Positions 8,965 to 18,036 of a DNA stretch of 64,000 bases are shown piece by piece. Location of the stretch: assembly GCF_004522105.1 (NCBI RefSeq), contig NZ_SPUJ01000001.1, forward strand, positions 186,001-250,000, in the 5' to 3' direction. The translations under genes and the position numbers were made by a program. The number at the start of each line of letters is the position of its first letter. Position 1 is the stretch's first letter. Under the pieces are notes generated by a model. That model did not search any database, was not told where the DNA came from, and saw only the letters and a list, made by a program, of their open reading frames with translations. This DNA is from Nocardioides sp. 1609 (GTDB lineage Bacteria > Actinomycetota > Actinomycetes > Propionibacteriales > Nocardioidaceae).

Positions 8965-9066
8965 CGAGGTCCGTCGTGCCGGCTCCTGCCTGGCGGTGAG
9001 GTCCGGGGCCGGGCCGGGCCGACCGCGCCACGCCGCCCGACGGATGACGTGCCGCGCTGCCCTGAG

Positions 9067-9072
9067 TAGTGT
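9067..9072 (+). promoter_or_regulatory. -10 element for the thioesterase gene
   Basis: TAGTGT lies 7 nt before the ATG at 9080. Confidence 0.5.
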
Positions 9073-9079
9073 CCGGCCG

Positions 9080-9577
9080 ATGAGCACCCAACCGACCTAC
9101 GAGCAGCTCTCGGCCCTGCCGGCGTATGCCGTGCAGCCCGTGCCGATGCCGTTCGAGGACATCAACGGCCACCTCAACGTCCGTCACTACATCGGGATCG
9201 CGAGCGAGGGCCTCGACGAGTCGCTCGTGTCCCTCGGCATCCCCCAGACGTGGCCGATCACGGCCGGCCACGCGTGCTTCTCGGCCGAGCACCACTGCAC
9301 CTACCTCGCCGAGCTGCGCACCGGCGACACGATGTCGGCGCGGGTGCGGCTGCTCGGGCGGTCGGAGCGGGCGGCGCACGTCCTGGTGTACCTGCTCGAC
9401 GACACCCACCAGCGGGTCAGCTACGTGATGGAGGAGGTCTTCCTCCACATCGAGATGGAGACCCGCAAGACCGCGCCCTGGCCCGAGGACGTCGCCGCCA
9501 ACCTCGACCGCCAGATCGCCTCCGACGCCGACCTCCCGTTCGAGTCGCCGACGTCGGGGTGCCTCGCCCTGCGCTGA
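9080..9577 (+). CDS. Thioesterase family protein (hotdog fold)
   Basis: This 165-residue protein has the 4HBT-type hotdog thioesterase pattern: the segment DINGHLNVRHYIGIASEG near residue 30 matches the D-x-x-G-H-x-N active-site motif, followed by strands with AELRTGDTMSARVRLL. Such enzymes hydrolyse acyl-CoA thioesters; the chain is unknown. It is a single-domain protein of normal family length. The start is supported by a -10 element 7 nt upstream. It converges on the frameshifted gene at 9606. Confidence 0.8.
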   Translation: MSTQPTYEQLSALPAYAVQPVPMPFEDINGHLNVRHYIGIASEGLDESLVSLGIPQTWPITAGHACFSAEHHCTYLAELRTGDTMSARVRLLGRSERAAHVLVYLLDDTHQRVSYVMEEVFLHIEMETRKTAPWPEDVAANLDRQIASDADLPFESPTSGCLALR

Positions 9578-9605
9578 GAGCCTGCTCCCGGACCGGGCGC
9601 TGAGG

Positions 9606-11247
9606 TCAGACCATCCGTTCGACGATGCTCAGGGCCTGCGCGGCGGCGTCGCTGTCGGTCTCCTCGTACAACGTCCGGGCGGCGAGCAGCCCCGTCACCG
9701 AGACGTCGATCGAGTCGGCGGAGGTGAGCAGCCGGGTCGAGGTCAGGTCGAAGTAGACCGTCGCCTCGCTCGCGAGGGCGGGGGCGCCGGAGACGTCACC
9801 GAGGACGGCGCTCGGCAGGTGGAGACCCGCGATCCGACCGATCTCGTCGGAGATCCCCGCCTGGGCGGCGGAGAGCGCCTGCGCGGCCTCGGTCAGGGTC
9901 CGGGGCTCGACGTCGTAGCCGGCGCCGCCGTTGACGAGCTCGCTGAGGTGCGTCTGTCCCCACAACGCGCCGGGGTTGCCGGAGTCCGGGTCGCCGGGCC
10001 CGTACTGCGTCGCTCCGGCCTCGGTGACGTCTCCGGCGCCCCCGTCCGTCGACGATCACGAGGTTCTGGACCATGTTGCCGACGTCGATCGTCGTGGCGC
10101 CGTCGATGTCCGCCTGGCTGTTCCCGCCGTCTCCCCCGGAGTCGACGGTGACGAGCTGGCCGCGGTCGTTGCGACCCGTCTGGACCCCGAAGGTGAAGAC
10201 CCCGCCGGGCTGCACCGCGACGCCGTTGACGCCGGGAGGCGTGTCCCAGGACTCGACCGTCTGGTACTCACCGTTCACGAGCGCGACCTGGTGCAGCACC
10301 CCGTTGTCGTCCTCGTCCCAGGACCCCAGGTACAGCGAGCCGTCCGGGCCGACCGTCGCGTACGACGACGCGGGCGCCTCGATCCGGTCCAGCGCGTTCA
10401 CGGGCTGCCCGTCGCCCGCCTCGAACGCGGCGCGGTCGTAGACGTAGACGTAGCTCTGGTCGCCCTCCGTCGACGTCACGAGCACCTGGTCGCCCTGCAC
10501 GACGATCCCGCCCACGTGGTTCGGCGGCGCCGACCCGCCCGGACCGGCCAGCGGGACCGACGGGCCGGGTGCCCCGGTGCCGGCGTCGATCGTGGTGACC
10601 TGGGCGCCGCCGTCGTCGTCGTAGGACGAGACGTAGTAGCGGTCGGTACCGGGGTCGTAGGCCAGGCCCTGCTGGGTCCACCCGCCGGGCACGCCGTTGA
10701 TCCCGGAGTCGGGGATGCGCGCGCCCGGGAGGGCGTCGTTGTCGGTGTAGAACACGTAGTCGAGGACGGCGCCGCGTGCCACCCACTCCTCGATCTCCGC
10801 CTCGATCGACTGCAGCGCGGCCACCGCCTGCTGGTAGGACGCCTGGAGGTAGGCCCCGGTGACCTGGAGCGCGCCGTTCACGACGATCTCGTACAGCGGG
10901 TCGGTGATCACCGCACCAGGACCGCCCGGGCGTCCCCGCCAGATCCCGATCGCATGGTCGGCGGAGCGGCACGCCGAGCGGTAGTCGGCGGCGACCACCT
11001 CGAGCACCTCGCCGGCCCGGTAGAGCCGGAAGGCCGCCATCGAGGCCGCGAGGTAGGCCACCAGCCCCTCGGTCTCGAACGAGTCCTTCGCCGCGGCGCC
11101 CGTCCAGACCGGGCGCGAGACGGCGTCGACGATCGCGCGGGCGTCGGCGTCGACCGAGCGCGACAGGTCCTGCGCGTCGGCTCCCACCTGCTCGACGGCC
11201 CCGGCGTCGCCCGAGGTCAGCTCGGCGTACGTCGTCTCGGGGTCCAC
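9606..11247 (-). pseudogene. Helical-hairpin plus beta-propeller-like protein gene, frameshifted
   Basis: Two adjacent minus-strand frames form one gene. The first runs from a GTG at 11247 through NLVIVDG near 10046; the second continues GAGDVTEAGATQYG to the stop at 9606. Dropping one G from the G5 run (plus-strand C5 at 10039-10043) restores a continuous protein of about 546 residues. Residues 1-110 look like a WXG100/ESX-type helical domain (SRPVWTGAAAKDSF), then further helices, then short strands typical of a propeller (AYDPGTDRYYVSSYDDDG) and a helical C-terminus. No signal peptide is seen. It may be a real pseudogene, slippage-controlled, or a homopolymer sequencing error. Confidence 0.65.
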
Positions 11248-11313
11248 CTGCGCACCATGCCCGGGCCCGGCCGGAGGAAACGCCGGGCGCGGCACCGAGG
11301 GACCCGCGTGCCC

Positions 11314-11319
11314 TACAGT
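11314..11319 (+). promoter_or_regulatory. -10 element for purine nucleoside phosphorylase
   Basis: TACAGT lies 7 nt before the GTG at 11327 and favours that start over the in-frame GTG at 11318, which overlaps the hexamer. Confidence 0.5.
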
Positions 11320-11326
11320 GCCGCCC

Positions 11327-12145
11327 GTGACCGAGACGAACGCCGCCACCACGCCCAGTCCCGCAGACCTCGCCCGCGACGCCGCCGCCCGTCTCGCCGA
11401 GCTGACCGGCGTCGAGAGGCACGACGTCGCGCTCGTCCTCGGGAGCGGGTGGCTGCCGGCCGTCGACGCGCTCGGCGACGCGACCGCCGAGATCGACACG
11501 ACCGACCTGCCCGGCTTCTCCGCGGCGGCCGTGGTCGGGCACAGCGGCAAGATCCGGTCGGTGCGCTCCGGCGACACCAACCTGCTCGTCTTCCTCAGCC
11601 GCACCCACTACTACGAGGGCAAGGGCGTCGCCGCGGTCGTGCACGGCGTCCGGACGGCGGCCGCCGCCGGCTGCCGCGCGATCGTGCTGACCAACGGCTG
11701 CGGCGGCCTCAAGCAGTCCTGGACGCCGGGCACCCCGGTGCTCATCAGCGACCACATCAACCTGACCGGCCGCTCGCCGCTCGAGGGCGCCAACTTCGTC
11801 GACCTCACCGACCTCTACTCCCCCCGGCTGCGCGCGATGTGCCAGGACGTCGACCCCTCGCTCGACGAAGGCGTCTACGTCCAGTTCCCCGGGCCGCACT
11901 ACGAGACGCCGGCCGAGGTCCGGATGGCCGGGATCATGGGCGGCCACCTGGTCGGCATGAGCACCACGCTCGAGGCGATCGCGGCCCGCGAGGCCGGCAT
12001 GGAGGTGCTCGGCATCAGCCTGGTCACCAACCTGGCCGCCGGCATCAGCGGCGAGCCCCTCGACCACGCCGAGGTCCTCGAGGCGGGCCGCTCCGCCGCC
12101 TCGCGGATGGGTGACCTGCTCGGTCGCATCGTGCCCCGCATCTGA
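11327..12145 (+). CDS. Purine nucleoside phosphorylase
   Basis: This 272-residue protein is a trimeric-type PNP: it has the phosphate-binding LVLGSGWLP and GHSGKIRS segments, the RTHYYEGKG loop, TNGCGGL, and the base-site segment GPHYETPAEVRMAGIMGG with the conserved Glu, then GMSTTLEAIAAREAG. It splits purine ribo- and deoxyribonucleosides with phosphate to the free base and (deoxy)ribose-1-phosphate, feeding the salvage genes found at 27.8-41 kb. The start at 11327 is chosen from the -10 spacing. A strong hairpin follows the stop. Confidence 0.93.
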   Translation: MTETNAATTPSPADLARDAAARLAELTGVERHDVALVLGSGWLPAVDALGDATAEIDTTDLPGFSAAAVVGHSGKIRSVRSGDTNLLVFLSRTHYYEGKGVAAVVHGVRTAAAAGCRAIVLTNGCGGLKQSWTPGTPVLISDHINLTGRSPLEGANFVDLTDLYSPRLRAMCQDVDPSLDEGVYVQFPGPHYETPAEVRMAGIMGGHLVGMSTTLEAIAAREAGMEVLGISLVTNLAAGISGEPLDHAEVLEAGRSAASRMGDLLGRIVPRI

Positions 12146-12164
12146 CCGACCCCGCGACGACGGA

Positions 12165-12200
12165 CCCGCCCCGGCCCTCGGCCGGGGCGGGCCTGCTTTT
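12165..12200 (+). terminator. Intrinsic terminator after purine nucleoside phosphorylase
   Basis: A 12-bp stem (CCCGCCCCGGCC at 12165-12176 and its complement at 12180-12191) with a 3-nt loop is followed by CCTGCTTTT. It separates pnp from the iron-regulated heme cluster. Confidence 0.85.
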
Positions 12201-12217
12201 CCCACGATGCGGCCCAG

Positions 12218-12276
12218 TTAGGTAAGGCAAACCTTTTTAAGGTTACCCTTGCCTCACTTAGGTAACCCTTCCTCGA
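12218..12276. promoter_or_regulatory. Three IdeR/DtxR-type iron boxes, 20 bp apart
   Basis: Three 19-bp sites resembling the IdeR consensus start at 12218 (TTAGGTAAGGCAAACCTTT), 12238 (TAAGGTTACCCTTGCCTCA) and 12258 (TTAGGTAACCCTTCCTCGA), exactly 20 bp apart, about two helix turns. The first two are good inverted repeats and the third is weaker on its right half. They lie directly upstream of hmuT and predict iron-dependent repression of the heme uptake operon. This short AT-rich block contrasts with its surroundings. Confidence 0.85.
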
Positions 12277-12291
12277 GAAACGACGTCGCGC

Positions 12292-13389
12292 ATGCTCCGC
12301 CTCCCGATCGCCACCGCCGCCGCGACCGCCCTGCTGGCCCTGGCCGCGTGCGGCCCGGTCGTCGACCCCGCCGCCGGCGACGACGACCGGCCGACCGCGA
12401 CCCGCGTCCCGAGGCTGGGCGAGGTGACCCCGCTGGCGGACCCGCGCTCGTGGGACGGTGTCGTCGAGGTCGACCTGCCCGACCCGGTCATCGACCCGGT
12501 CGACGACTCCCCCGAGCCGCGGCTGCCCGCGACGGTCACCGACGCCCAGGGCGACGAGGTCGTCGTCGACGACGTCAGCCGGATCCTCGCGCTCGACATC
12601 TACGGCACCCTGGCCCACACCGTCTTCGAGCTCGGCCTCGGTGACAACGTCGTCGGCCGCGACGTGTCCGCGCAGTTCCCCGAGATCTCCGACCGCCCGC
12701 TGGTCACCCAGAACGGCCACGAGCTCAACGCCGAGGCGATCTTGGCGCTCGACCCGACCGTCGTCCTCACCGACACCTCGCTCGGCCCGTGGGACGTCGT
12801 CCTGCAGCTCGAGGACGCCGGCATCCCGGTCGTGGTCACCGACTCCCACCGCGGCCTCGACAACATCGCCTCGCTCACCCGGCTCGTCGCCGACTCCCTC
12901 GGCGTCCCCGACGCCGGCAAGCAGCTCGGCGACCGCCTCGAGCAGGAGGCCACCGACACCGCCGCCGCGATCGCCGAGGTCGCCCCGGCAGACGTCACCG
13001 GCAAGCTGCGCACCGTCTTCCTCTACGTCCGCGGCCAGGCCGGCGTCTACTACATGTTCGGCGAGGGCTCCGGCGCCGACTCGCTCATCGAGGCCGCCGG
13101 CGGCTACGACGTCGCGAAGGAGATCGACTGGAGCGGCATGAAGCCGGTCACCGACGAGGCCCTGATCGACGCCGCGCCCGACGTGCTGCTGATAATGACG
13201 AAGGGACTCGACTCGGTCGGCGGTGCCGACGGGTTGCTCGAGCGCTTCCCCGCCCTCGCGAACACCCCGGCCGGCGAGCACGAGCGGATCATCGCGATGG
13301 ACGACGACCAGGTGCTCAGCTTCGGTCCGCGCACCGCCGACGTCCTCAACGCCCTCGCGGTCGCGCTCTACGCGCCCGACGCGCTCTAG
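12292..13389 (+). CDS. hmuT: Heme ABC transporter substrate-binding lipoprotein HmuT
   Basis: This 365-residue lipoprotein has the lipobox LALAACG, putting the lipidated Cys at about residue 19. A linker follows, then a periplasmic-binding fold of the TroA/FepB class (SRILALDIYGTLAHTVFELG, later DVLLIMTKGLDSVGG). The family captures heme at the cell surface and passes it to the HmuUV permease; FVFLYVRGQ-like strand GKLRTVFLYVRG and SFGPRTADVLNAL near the end are typical. It is the first gene of the operon under the three iron boxes and is followed after 12 bp by the permease. Confidence 0.92.
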   Translation: MLRLPIATAAATALLALAACGPVVDPAAGDDDRPTATRVPRLGEVTPLADPRSWDGVVEVDLPDPVIDPVDDSPEPRLPATVTDAQGDEVVVDDVSRILALDIYGTLAHTVFELGLGDNVVGRDVSAQFPEISDRPLVTQNGHELNAEAILALDPTVVLTDTSLGPWDVVLQLEDAGIPVVVTDSHRGLDNIASLTRLVADSLGVPDAGKQLGDRLEQEATDTAAAIAEVAPADVTGKLRTVFLYVRGQAGVYYMFGEGSGADSLIEAAGGYDVAKEIDWSGMKPVTDEALIDAAPDVLLIMTKGLDSVGGADGLLERFPALANTPAGEHERIIAMDDDQVLSFGPRTADVLNALAVALYAPDAL

Positions 13390-13401
13390 GCCGGGCGACC
13401 C

Positions 13402-14520
13402 GTGACCCAGACCGTCCCCGCCCAGCCGGCCCGCGCCGACGCCGTCCCCGTCGCGAAGGACCCTCGCGAGGCACCGGCCCCCCGCCGTCGGACCCGCTCG
13501 GCGATCTTCCTCGTCCTGCTCGGCGTCGGGGTCGGCGTCGCCGGGCTCGCCGCGGCCGGCTCCGGTCAGCTCGCGATCCCGTTCGACGAGGTCCTCGGCT
13601 CGTTCCTGCACCGACTCGGCCTCGACCTCGGACCGATGCCCACCCACCCGCGCGGCGACGACACGCTGTGGACCGTCCGGTTCCCCCGCGTGACGATGGC
13701 GATCGTCGTCGGCGCCGCCCTCGGGGTCGCCGGGGCCCTCATGCAGGGCGTCTTCGGCAACCCGCTGGCCGAGCCCAGCGTGGTCGGGGTCTCGGCGGGC
13801 GCCGCCGTCGCCGCCGCGGCGTCGATCGCGTTCTCGTGGACCTTCGCCGGCGACTGGACCGTCGCCGCCTGCGCCTTCGCCGGCGGCCTGGTCACCACCC
13901 TCGCCGTCTACGCCCTGTCCCGCGCCGACGGTCGTACCGAGGTCGTCACCCTGGTGCTGACCGGGATCGCGGTCAACGCCGTCGCCGGCGCCGCCCTGGC
14001 GTTCCTGCTCTTCGTCGGCGACACCCAGGCGCGCGAGCAGATCGTCTTCTGGCAGCTCGGCAGCCTCAACGGCAGCCGCTGGCCCTACGTCGCCGTGGTG
14101 GCGCCGCTCGCGCTGGCCGGCATCGTCGTCGCCTTCTTCTGCGCCCGCTCCCTCGACCTGCTCGCCCTCGGCGAGCGCCCGGCCCGGCACCTCGGCGTCG
14201 ACGTCGAGCGGCTGCGGATCTTCCTCATCGTGGTCGTCGCGCTGCTCACCGCCGCCGCGGTCAGCTTCTGCGGGATCGTCGCCTTCATCGGGCTCGTCGT
14301 CCCGCACCTGGTGCGGATGGTCACCGGTCCCGGCCACCGGGTCCTGATCCCCGCCTCCATGCTCGCGGGTGCGCTGGTGCTCGTCGTGGCCGACACCACC
14401 GCCCGCTCGTTCGTGGCCAACGCCGACCTCCCGCTCGGCATGCTCACCTCGGTCGTCGGCGGCCCGTTCTTCTTCTGGCTGCTCCGCCGCACCCGCAGGA
14501 CCGCCGGCGGGTGGGCATGA
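13402..14520 (+). CDS. hmuU: Heme ABC transporter permease HmuU (FecCD family)
   Basis: This 372-residue integral membrane protein of the FecCD/BtuC family has about ten hydrophobic segments. Family motifs include RFPRVTMAIVVGAALGVAGALMQG cut here to its core RVTMAIVVGAALGVAGALMQ, GNPLAEPSVVGVSAGA, and near the end FCGIVAFIGLVVPHLVR. It forms the heme channel with HmuV in the cytoplasmic membrane. It starts with GTG at 13402 and its stop overlaps the hmuV start (ATGA at 14517-14520), indicating translational coupling. Confidence 0.93.
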   Translation: MTQTVPAQPARADAVPVAKDPREAPAPRRRTRSAIFLVLLGVGVGVAGLAAAGSGQLAIPFDEVLGSFLHRLGLDLGPMPTHPRGDDTLWTVRFPRVTMAIVVGAALGVAGALMQGVFGNPLAEPSVVGVSAGAAVAAAASIAFSWTFAGDWTVAACAFAGGLVTTLAVYALSRADGRTEVVTLVLTGIAVNAVAGAALAFLLFVGDTQAREQIVFWQLGSLNGSRWPYVAVVAPLALAGIVVAFFCARSLDLLALGERPARHLGVDVERLRIFLIVVVALLTAAAVSFCGIVAFIGLVVPHLVRMVTGPGHRVLIPASMLAGALVLVVADTTARSFVANADLPLGMLTSVVGGPFFFWLLRRTRRTAGGWA

Positions 14521-15428
14521 ACACCCCACGACGTTCCTCGGCTCCGCCGCTGCGCTCCCCCACCGGGCAACGCCGCGGGGACCCCGCAACATTGGACACC
14601 CCAACCCCGAGCACCCCACGAGGCACGACCGCCCTCCAGGCCCGCGGCGTCACCGTCCGGTACGGCGCCACCACCGTGCTCGAGGCGGTCGACCTCGACG
14701 TCCGGCACGGCGAGGTGCTCGCGCTCGTCGGCCCGAACGGCGCCGGCAAGTCGACCCTGCTCGGCGTCCTCACCGGCGACGTCGACGCCACCGACGGCAA
14801 GGTCGAGGTGCTCGGCCGCCCGCTCGAGGAGTGGCGGCTGCGCGACCTGGCCCGCGAGCGCGCCGTCCTGGCGCAGGAGCACCACGTGTCGTTCCCGTTC
14901 CCCGTCGGGGACGTCGTCCGGATGGGCCGCTCCCCGTGGCGCGGCCGCCCCGAGGAGGACGACGACGACGCGGCCGTCGCCGACGCGATGGGCGTCGCCG
15001 ACATCACCCACCTCGCGGCCCGTCCGTTCGGCGTGCTGTCGGGTGGCGAGAAGGGCCGGACGTCGTTCGCCCGGATCCTCGCCCAGCGCACCGGCGTGCT
15101 GCTGCTCGACGAGCCCACCGCAGCGCTCGACCTCGGTCACCAGGAGACGGTGCTGGCCCGCGCGCGGGCGCAGGCCGACGCCGGCGCCGCCGTGGTCGTC
15201 GTGCTGCACGACCTGAGCCTGGCCGCTGCGTGGTCGGACCGGATCGTGCTGCTCGACCGCGGCCGCGTCGCCGCCGAGGGCGCCCCCGCCGACGTCCTCC
15301 GGGCGCCGTTGCTGAGCGAGGTCTACCGCTACCCGGTCGACGTGCTCCCCCACCCCGTCAGCGGCGAGCTGCTCGTGCTGGCCGACCGCTCGGCGGCCCG
15401 CACCGCACCCCTGGAGGAGACCCCGTGA
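14517..15428 (+). CDS. hmuV: Heme ABC transporter ATP-binding protein HmuV
   Basis: This 303-residue ABC ATPase has Walker A GPNGAGKST, Walker B VLLLDEPTAALD and the switch histidine in VVLHDLSLAAAWSDR. The signature LSGGEKGRTSFARILA departs from the usual GGEQQR at two positions but keeps LSGG. A 40-residue unstructured N-terminal extension rich in Ser, Pro and Arg precedes the first strand; a later start may be used, although the ATG overlapping hmuU is well placed. It powers heme import with HmuTU. It is followed by the GTG of the first surface protein, overlapping its stop. Confidence 0.92.
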   Translation: MNTPRRSSAPPLRSPTGQRRGDPATLDTPTPSTPRGTTALQARGVTVRYGATTVLEAVDLDVRHGEVLALVGPNGAGKSTLLGVLTGDVDATDGKVEVLGRPLEEWRLRDLARERAVLAQEHHVSFPFPVGDVVRMGRSPWRGRPEEDDDDAAVADAMGVADITHLAARPFGVLSGGEKGRTSFARILAQRTGVLLLDEPTAALDLGHQETVLARARAQADAGAAVVVVLHDLSLAAAWSDRIVLLDRGRVAAEGAPADVLRAPLLSEVYRYPVDVLPHPVSGELLVLADRSAARTAPLEETP

Positions 15429-16603
15429 AGCGCCTGACCACGGCCATGACCGCGCTCGCCCTCGCCGGCCTGCTGCTCGGCGGCGTCCTGGCCCCGCCCC
15501 CGGCCCACGCCGACTCGCGCGTCACCGTGAGCAACGACCGCGGCGGGTCGCAGGCCGACGCGACGTACCAGACGAGGCTCACCCTGCGCGGCACCGGCTT
15601 CCAGGTCGTCGACGGCGGCTTCGGCGGCGTCTACGTCATGTTCGGCTGGGTCCGCGACGCCCGTGGCGGCGGCTGGCGGCCCTCGAACGGCGGTCTGACC
15701 GGCCAGGACTACCAGTACATCCCCGACGCCGAGGACGCCGCCGACAACAAGGGCTACCTCACGTTCGTCGCGTTCCCGGGCAGCTCGACGGCGTCCGAGG
15801 CGAGCGCCGTGCTGGCCGCCGACGGCTCGTTCACCGTCGACATCACCATCCCCGGGCCGGTCTTCCAGAGCGTCGACCGGGACGGGGCCGTCGCGCAGGT
15901 CGACTGCCGTCGCGTCCAGTGCGGCGTCATCACGATCGGCGCGCACGGGGTGAAGAACCCCGCCAACGAGTCGTTCACGCCCGTCGACTTCGGCGACGTG
16001 TACGACCAGGCCCCGGCCGCCGACCCGACCGACGGCCCGGCCGACGGCCCGGCCGACGGTCCGGACGCCGGCGCGGGCACCACCGGGAGCGGGCCGGGCA
16101 CCACCGCCGGCACCCCCGCGGCCGGGACGGGCCGGGCCGGCCGCAGGGCGGCCACGGCACGCCCCCTCGCCGTCGTCGACCGCGCCACCGCGGTCGAGGG
16201 TCGGGCGATGGCGTTCTCCGGGCAGGGTTTCCAGCCCGGTGAGCAGGTCGTCGCCGTCCTCGACGACGGCGTCGCGGCCATCGGGCCGATGCAGGCCGGC
16301 GCCTCCGGCGAGGTCGCCGGCGTCCTCCAGCTGCCCGTCGACCTCGGCGTCGGCACCCACGAGCTCCGGCTGTCCGGCGCCGCGTCCGGCACCGAGGTCG
16401 CCCAGCTCTTCCCCGTCGCCGCGGGCACGGACGCCTCCGGGGCCGCTGCGGAGCCGGTCGCCGCCGAGGACGCGAGCACCCGCGGCGACGGCCAGCCGGC
16501 CGGGTGGGTGTTCCTCGGCGTCGCCGGCGCGGTCTTCCTCCTCGCCGTCGCCGGGCTCGCGCTCGGTCGGGTGCGGCGCCGTCCCGCGCAGGTGCCGGCG
16601 TGA
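15425..16603 (+). CDS. Surface protein 1 of the heme cluster (shared accessory domain, C-terminal anchor)
   Basis: This 392-residue protein starts at GTG 15425, overlapping the hmuV stop, with GGAGA upstream. Residues 1-29 form a signal peptide (ending AHA). Residues about 33-195 form a beta-rich domain with GGVYVMFGWV, GGGWRPSNGG and NPANESFTPVDFGDVY; a related domain is the middle part of the third surface protein. A Gly/Thr/Pro linker, an Ig-like region (AVEGRAMAFSGQGFQPGEQV) and a C-terminal membrane helix with RVRRRP stop-transfer follow. Position implies a role in heme capture on the envelope. No HtaA domain is seen in it. Heme binding is inferred from context only. Confidence 0.7.
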   Translation: MKRLTTAMTALALAGLLLGGVLAPPPAHADSRVTVSNDRGGSQADATYQTRLTLRGTGFQVVDGGFGGVYVMFGWVRDARGGGWRPSNGGLTGQDYQYIPDAEDAADNKGYLTFVAFPGSSTASEASAVLAADGSFTVDITIPGPVFQSVDRDGAVAQVDCRRVQCGVITIGAHGVKNPANESFTPVDFGDVYDQAPAADPTDGPADGPADGPDAGAGTTGSGPGTTAGTPAAGTGRAGRRAATARPLAVVDRATAVEGRAMAFSGQGFQPGEQVVAVLDDGVAAIGPMQAGASGEVAGVLQLPVDLGVGTHELRLSGAASGTEVAQLFPVAAGTDASGAAAEPVAAEDASTRGDGQPAGWVFLGVAGAVFLLAVAGLALGRVRRRPAQVPA

Positions 16604-18036
16604 GCGCCGCGCCGAGCACCCGGGTCCGGGTCCGGCACGGCCTCGTCGCCGCGGTGCTGGCGGGCGTCGTCGTCCTCGGCGTCCCGCTGGCCCTCGTCGC
16701 GGCCACCGCCGCCGCCGGCACCCCCGGCGCCCCCGCCAACGACCCCGCGAGCAGCCCCACGAGCCCGACGAGCCCGACTCCGACCGACCCTCCGACGACC
16801 CCCACGTCCTCGAGCCCGACCACCCCGGCCGCCCCCCAGACCGGTGCCTTCGAGGTCGACGACGCCCAGCTGCGCTGGGCGGTCAACGACGAGTCCAACA
16901 ACCGTGCGTTCGCCCCCGGCACCATCAACTTCCTCGCGGCCGGCAAGGTCCCCGACCCCGGCCGGGGCGGCCAGACGATCGTCGACGGCGTCTGGCGCGG
17001 CACCGGCACGCGCGCGTGGCAGGCCGCCTCGGGCGACGTCCGGATCGAGAAGCAGCAGCCCGACGGCGGCTTCGCGACCGCCACCTGGTCCGGGTTGTCG
17101 ACCACCGTCGCCGGCACCACGATGTCCGGCACCAACGGACCGTTCTCCGGCCACCAGGTCGTCCTCGACGGCGGCACCGGCGAGGTCGACGCCGACGCCG
17201 GCACGGCCACGATCACCTGGAAGGGCGCGTTCTCGGTCGTCTACTACTCCGGGATGACCTTCTTCACCGTCAGCGACCCGGTCCTGACCGTGACCCGCAC
17301 CGGCGCCACCCTGCGCGCCACCCTCGCCGGCTACGCCTCCTCGATGGAGGACCAGAGCATCTGGCGACCGGTCCCGCCGCGGCAGGTCGACCTGGCGAAC
17401 CTGCCGAAGGTCGACCTGGAGCGGCCGGGCGGCTTCGTGGCGACGCCGAGGTACCTCGGCGTCCGCCACGACGGCGGGGGCACCGACCCCGCCCAGGTCC
17501 GGACCGGCGCTGCCTGGGGCGCCTTCCCGCCGTCGTACCTCGCGTTCATGCGGGACGTCGGGTCGGCGGCGTACTGGTACTCCAGCGGCGGCTCCGCCGA
17601 CGCGCACAAGGTGCCGGAGCCGATCGCGGTCAGCTACGAGGCCGGCGCGCCGGTCGAGCCGCCCACCGACCCGGTCACCGAGACGCCGGACCCCGGCCAG
17701 ACGGCGTCCCCGACGACCCCGGTCAACCCGACGCCGCCGCCCACCCCGTCACCCTCCGTGCCGGCCCGGCCCCCGGCCCCCGCGCTCCCCCCGCAACCGT
17801 CGGCGAGCACCCCGCCCGCCGACCTGACCGATCCCGGCGGCAGCGCCGCCGCCGGGACTCCCGCCCTGGGACCGGCCCCCGCCGCGCCCACCGTCTACGC
17901 CCACGCCTCGTCGGACACCGCGACGGCACCGGGCCCTGGTTCCGACCTCCACTGGACGTGGTTGGCCGGAAGCGCGCTGCTGCTCGCAGCGGCCGCAGTC
18001 ACCCTGCTCAGCAACCGCGTGAAAGGACCAGCATGA
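16600..18036 (+). CDS. Surface protein 2 of the heme cluster, HtaA-like domain
   Basis: This 478-residue protein starts at GTG 16600, overlapping the previous stop (GTGA). It has an N-terminal signal/anchor segment, a Pro/Thr/Ser linker, then an HtaA-like domain at about residues 83-347 (ATITWKGAFSVVYYSGMTFF, then TVSDPVLTVTRTGATLRATL). A long Pro-rich spacer and a C-terminal membrane helix (LAGSALLLAAAAVTLLS) follow, ending NRVKGPA. HtaA domains in corynebacteria bind heme and hand it to HmuT. The conserved tyrosines in VVYYSGMTFF are candidate ligands, by analogy only. Confidence 0.72.
   Translation: MSAAPSTRVRVRHGLVAAVLAGVVVLGVPLALVAATAAAGTPGAPANDPASSPTSPTSPTPTDPPTTPTSSSPTTPAAPQTGAFEVDDAQLRWAVNDESNNRAFAPGTINFLAAGKVPDPGRGGQTIVDGVWRGTGTRAWQAASGDVRIEKQQPDGGFATATWSGLSTTVAGTTMSGTNGPFSGHQVVLDGGTGEVDADAGTATITWKGAFSVVYYSGMTFFTVSDPVLTVTRTGATLRATLAGYASSMEDQSIWRPVPPRQVDLANLPKVDLERPGGFVATPRYLGVRHDGGGTDPAQVRTGAAWGAFPPSYLAFMRDVGSAAYWYSSGGSADAHKVPEPIAVSYEAGAPVEPPTDPVTETPDPGQTASPTTPVNPTPPPTPSPSVPARPPAPALPPQPSASTPPADLTDPGGSAAAGTPALGPAPAAPTVYAHASSDTATAPGPGSDLHWTWLAGSALLLAAAAVTLLSNRVKGPA

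Noticed and set aside
12258..12276. Third iron box as a strong independent site
   Set aside because: Its right half (CCTTCCTCGA) departs from the inverted repeat; it is kept only as part of the phased triplet.
16018..16070. Short Gly/Pro/Asp repeat (GPADGPADGP) in surface protein 1 as a functional repeat domain
   Set aside because: It is a low-complexity linker between the N-terminal domain and the Ig-like region, not a separate domain.
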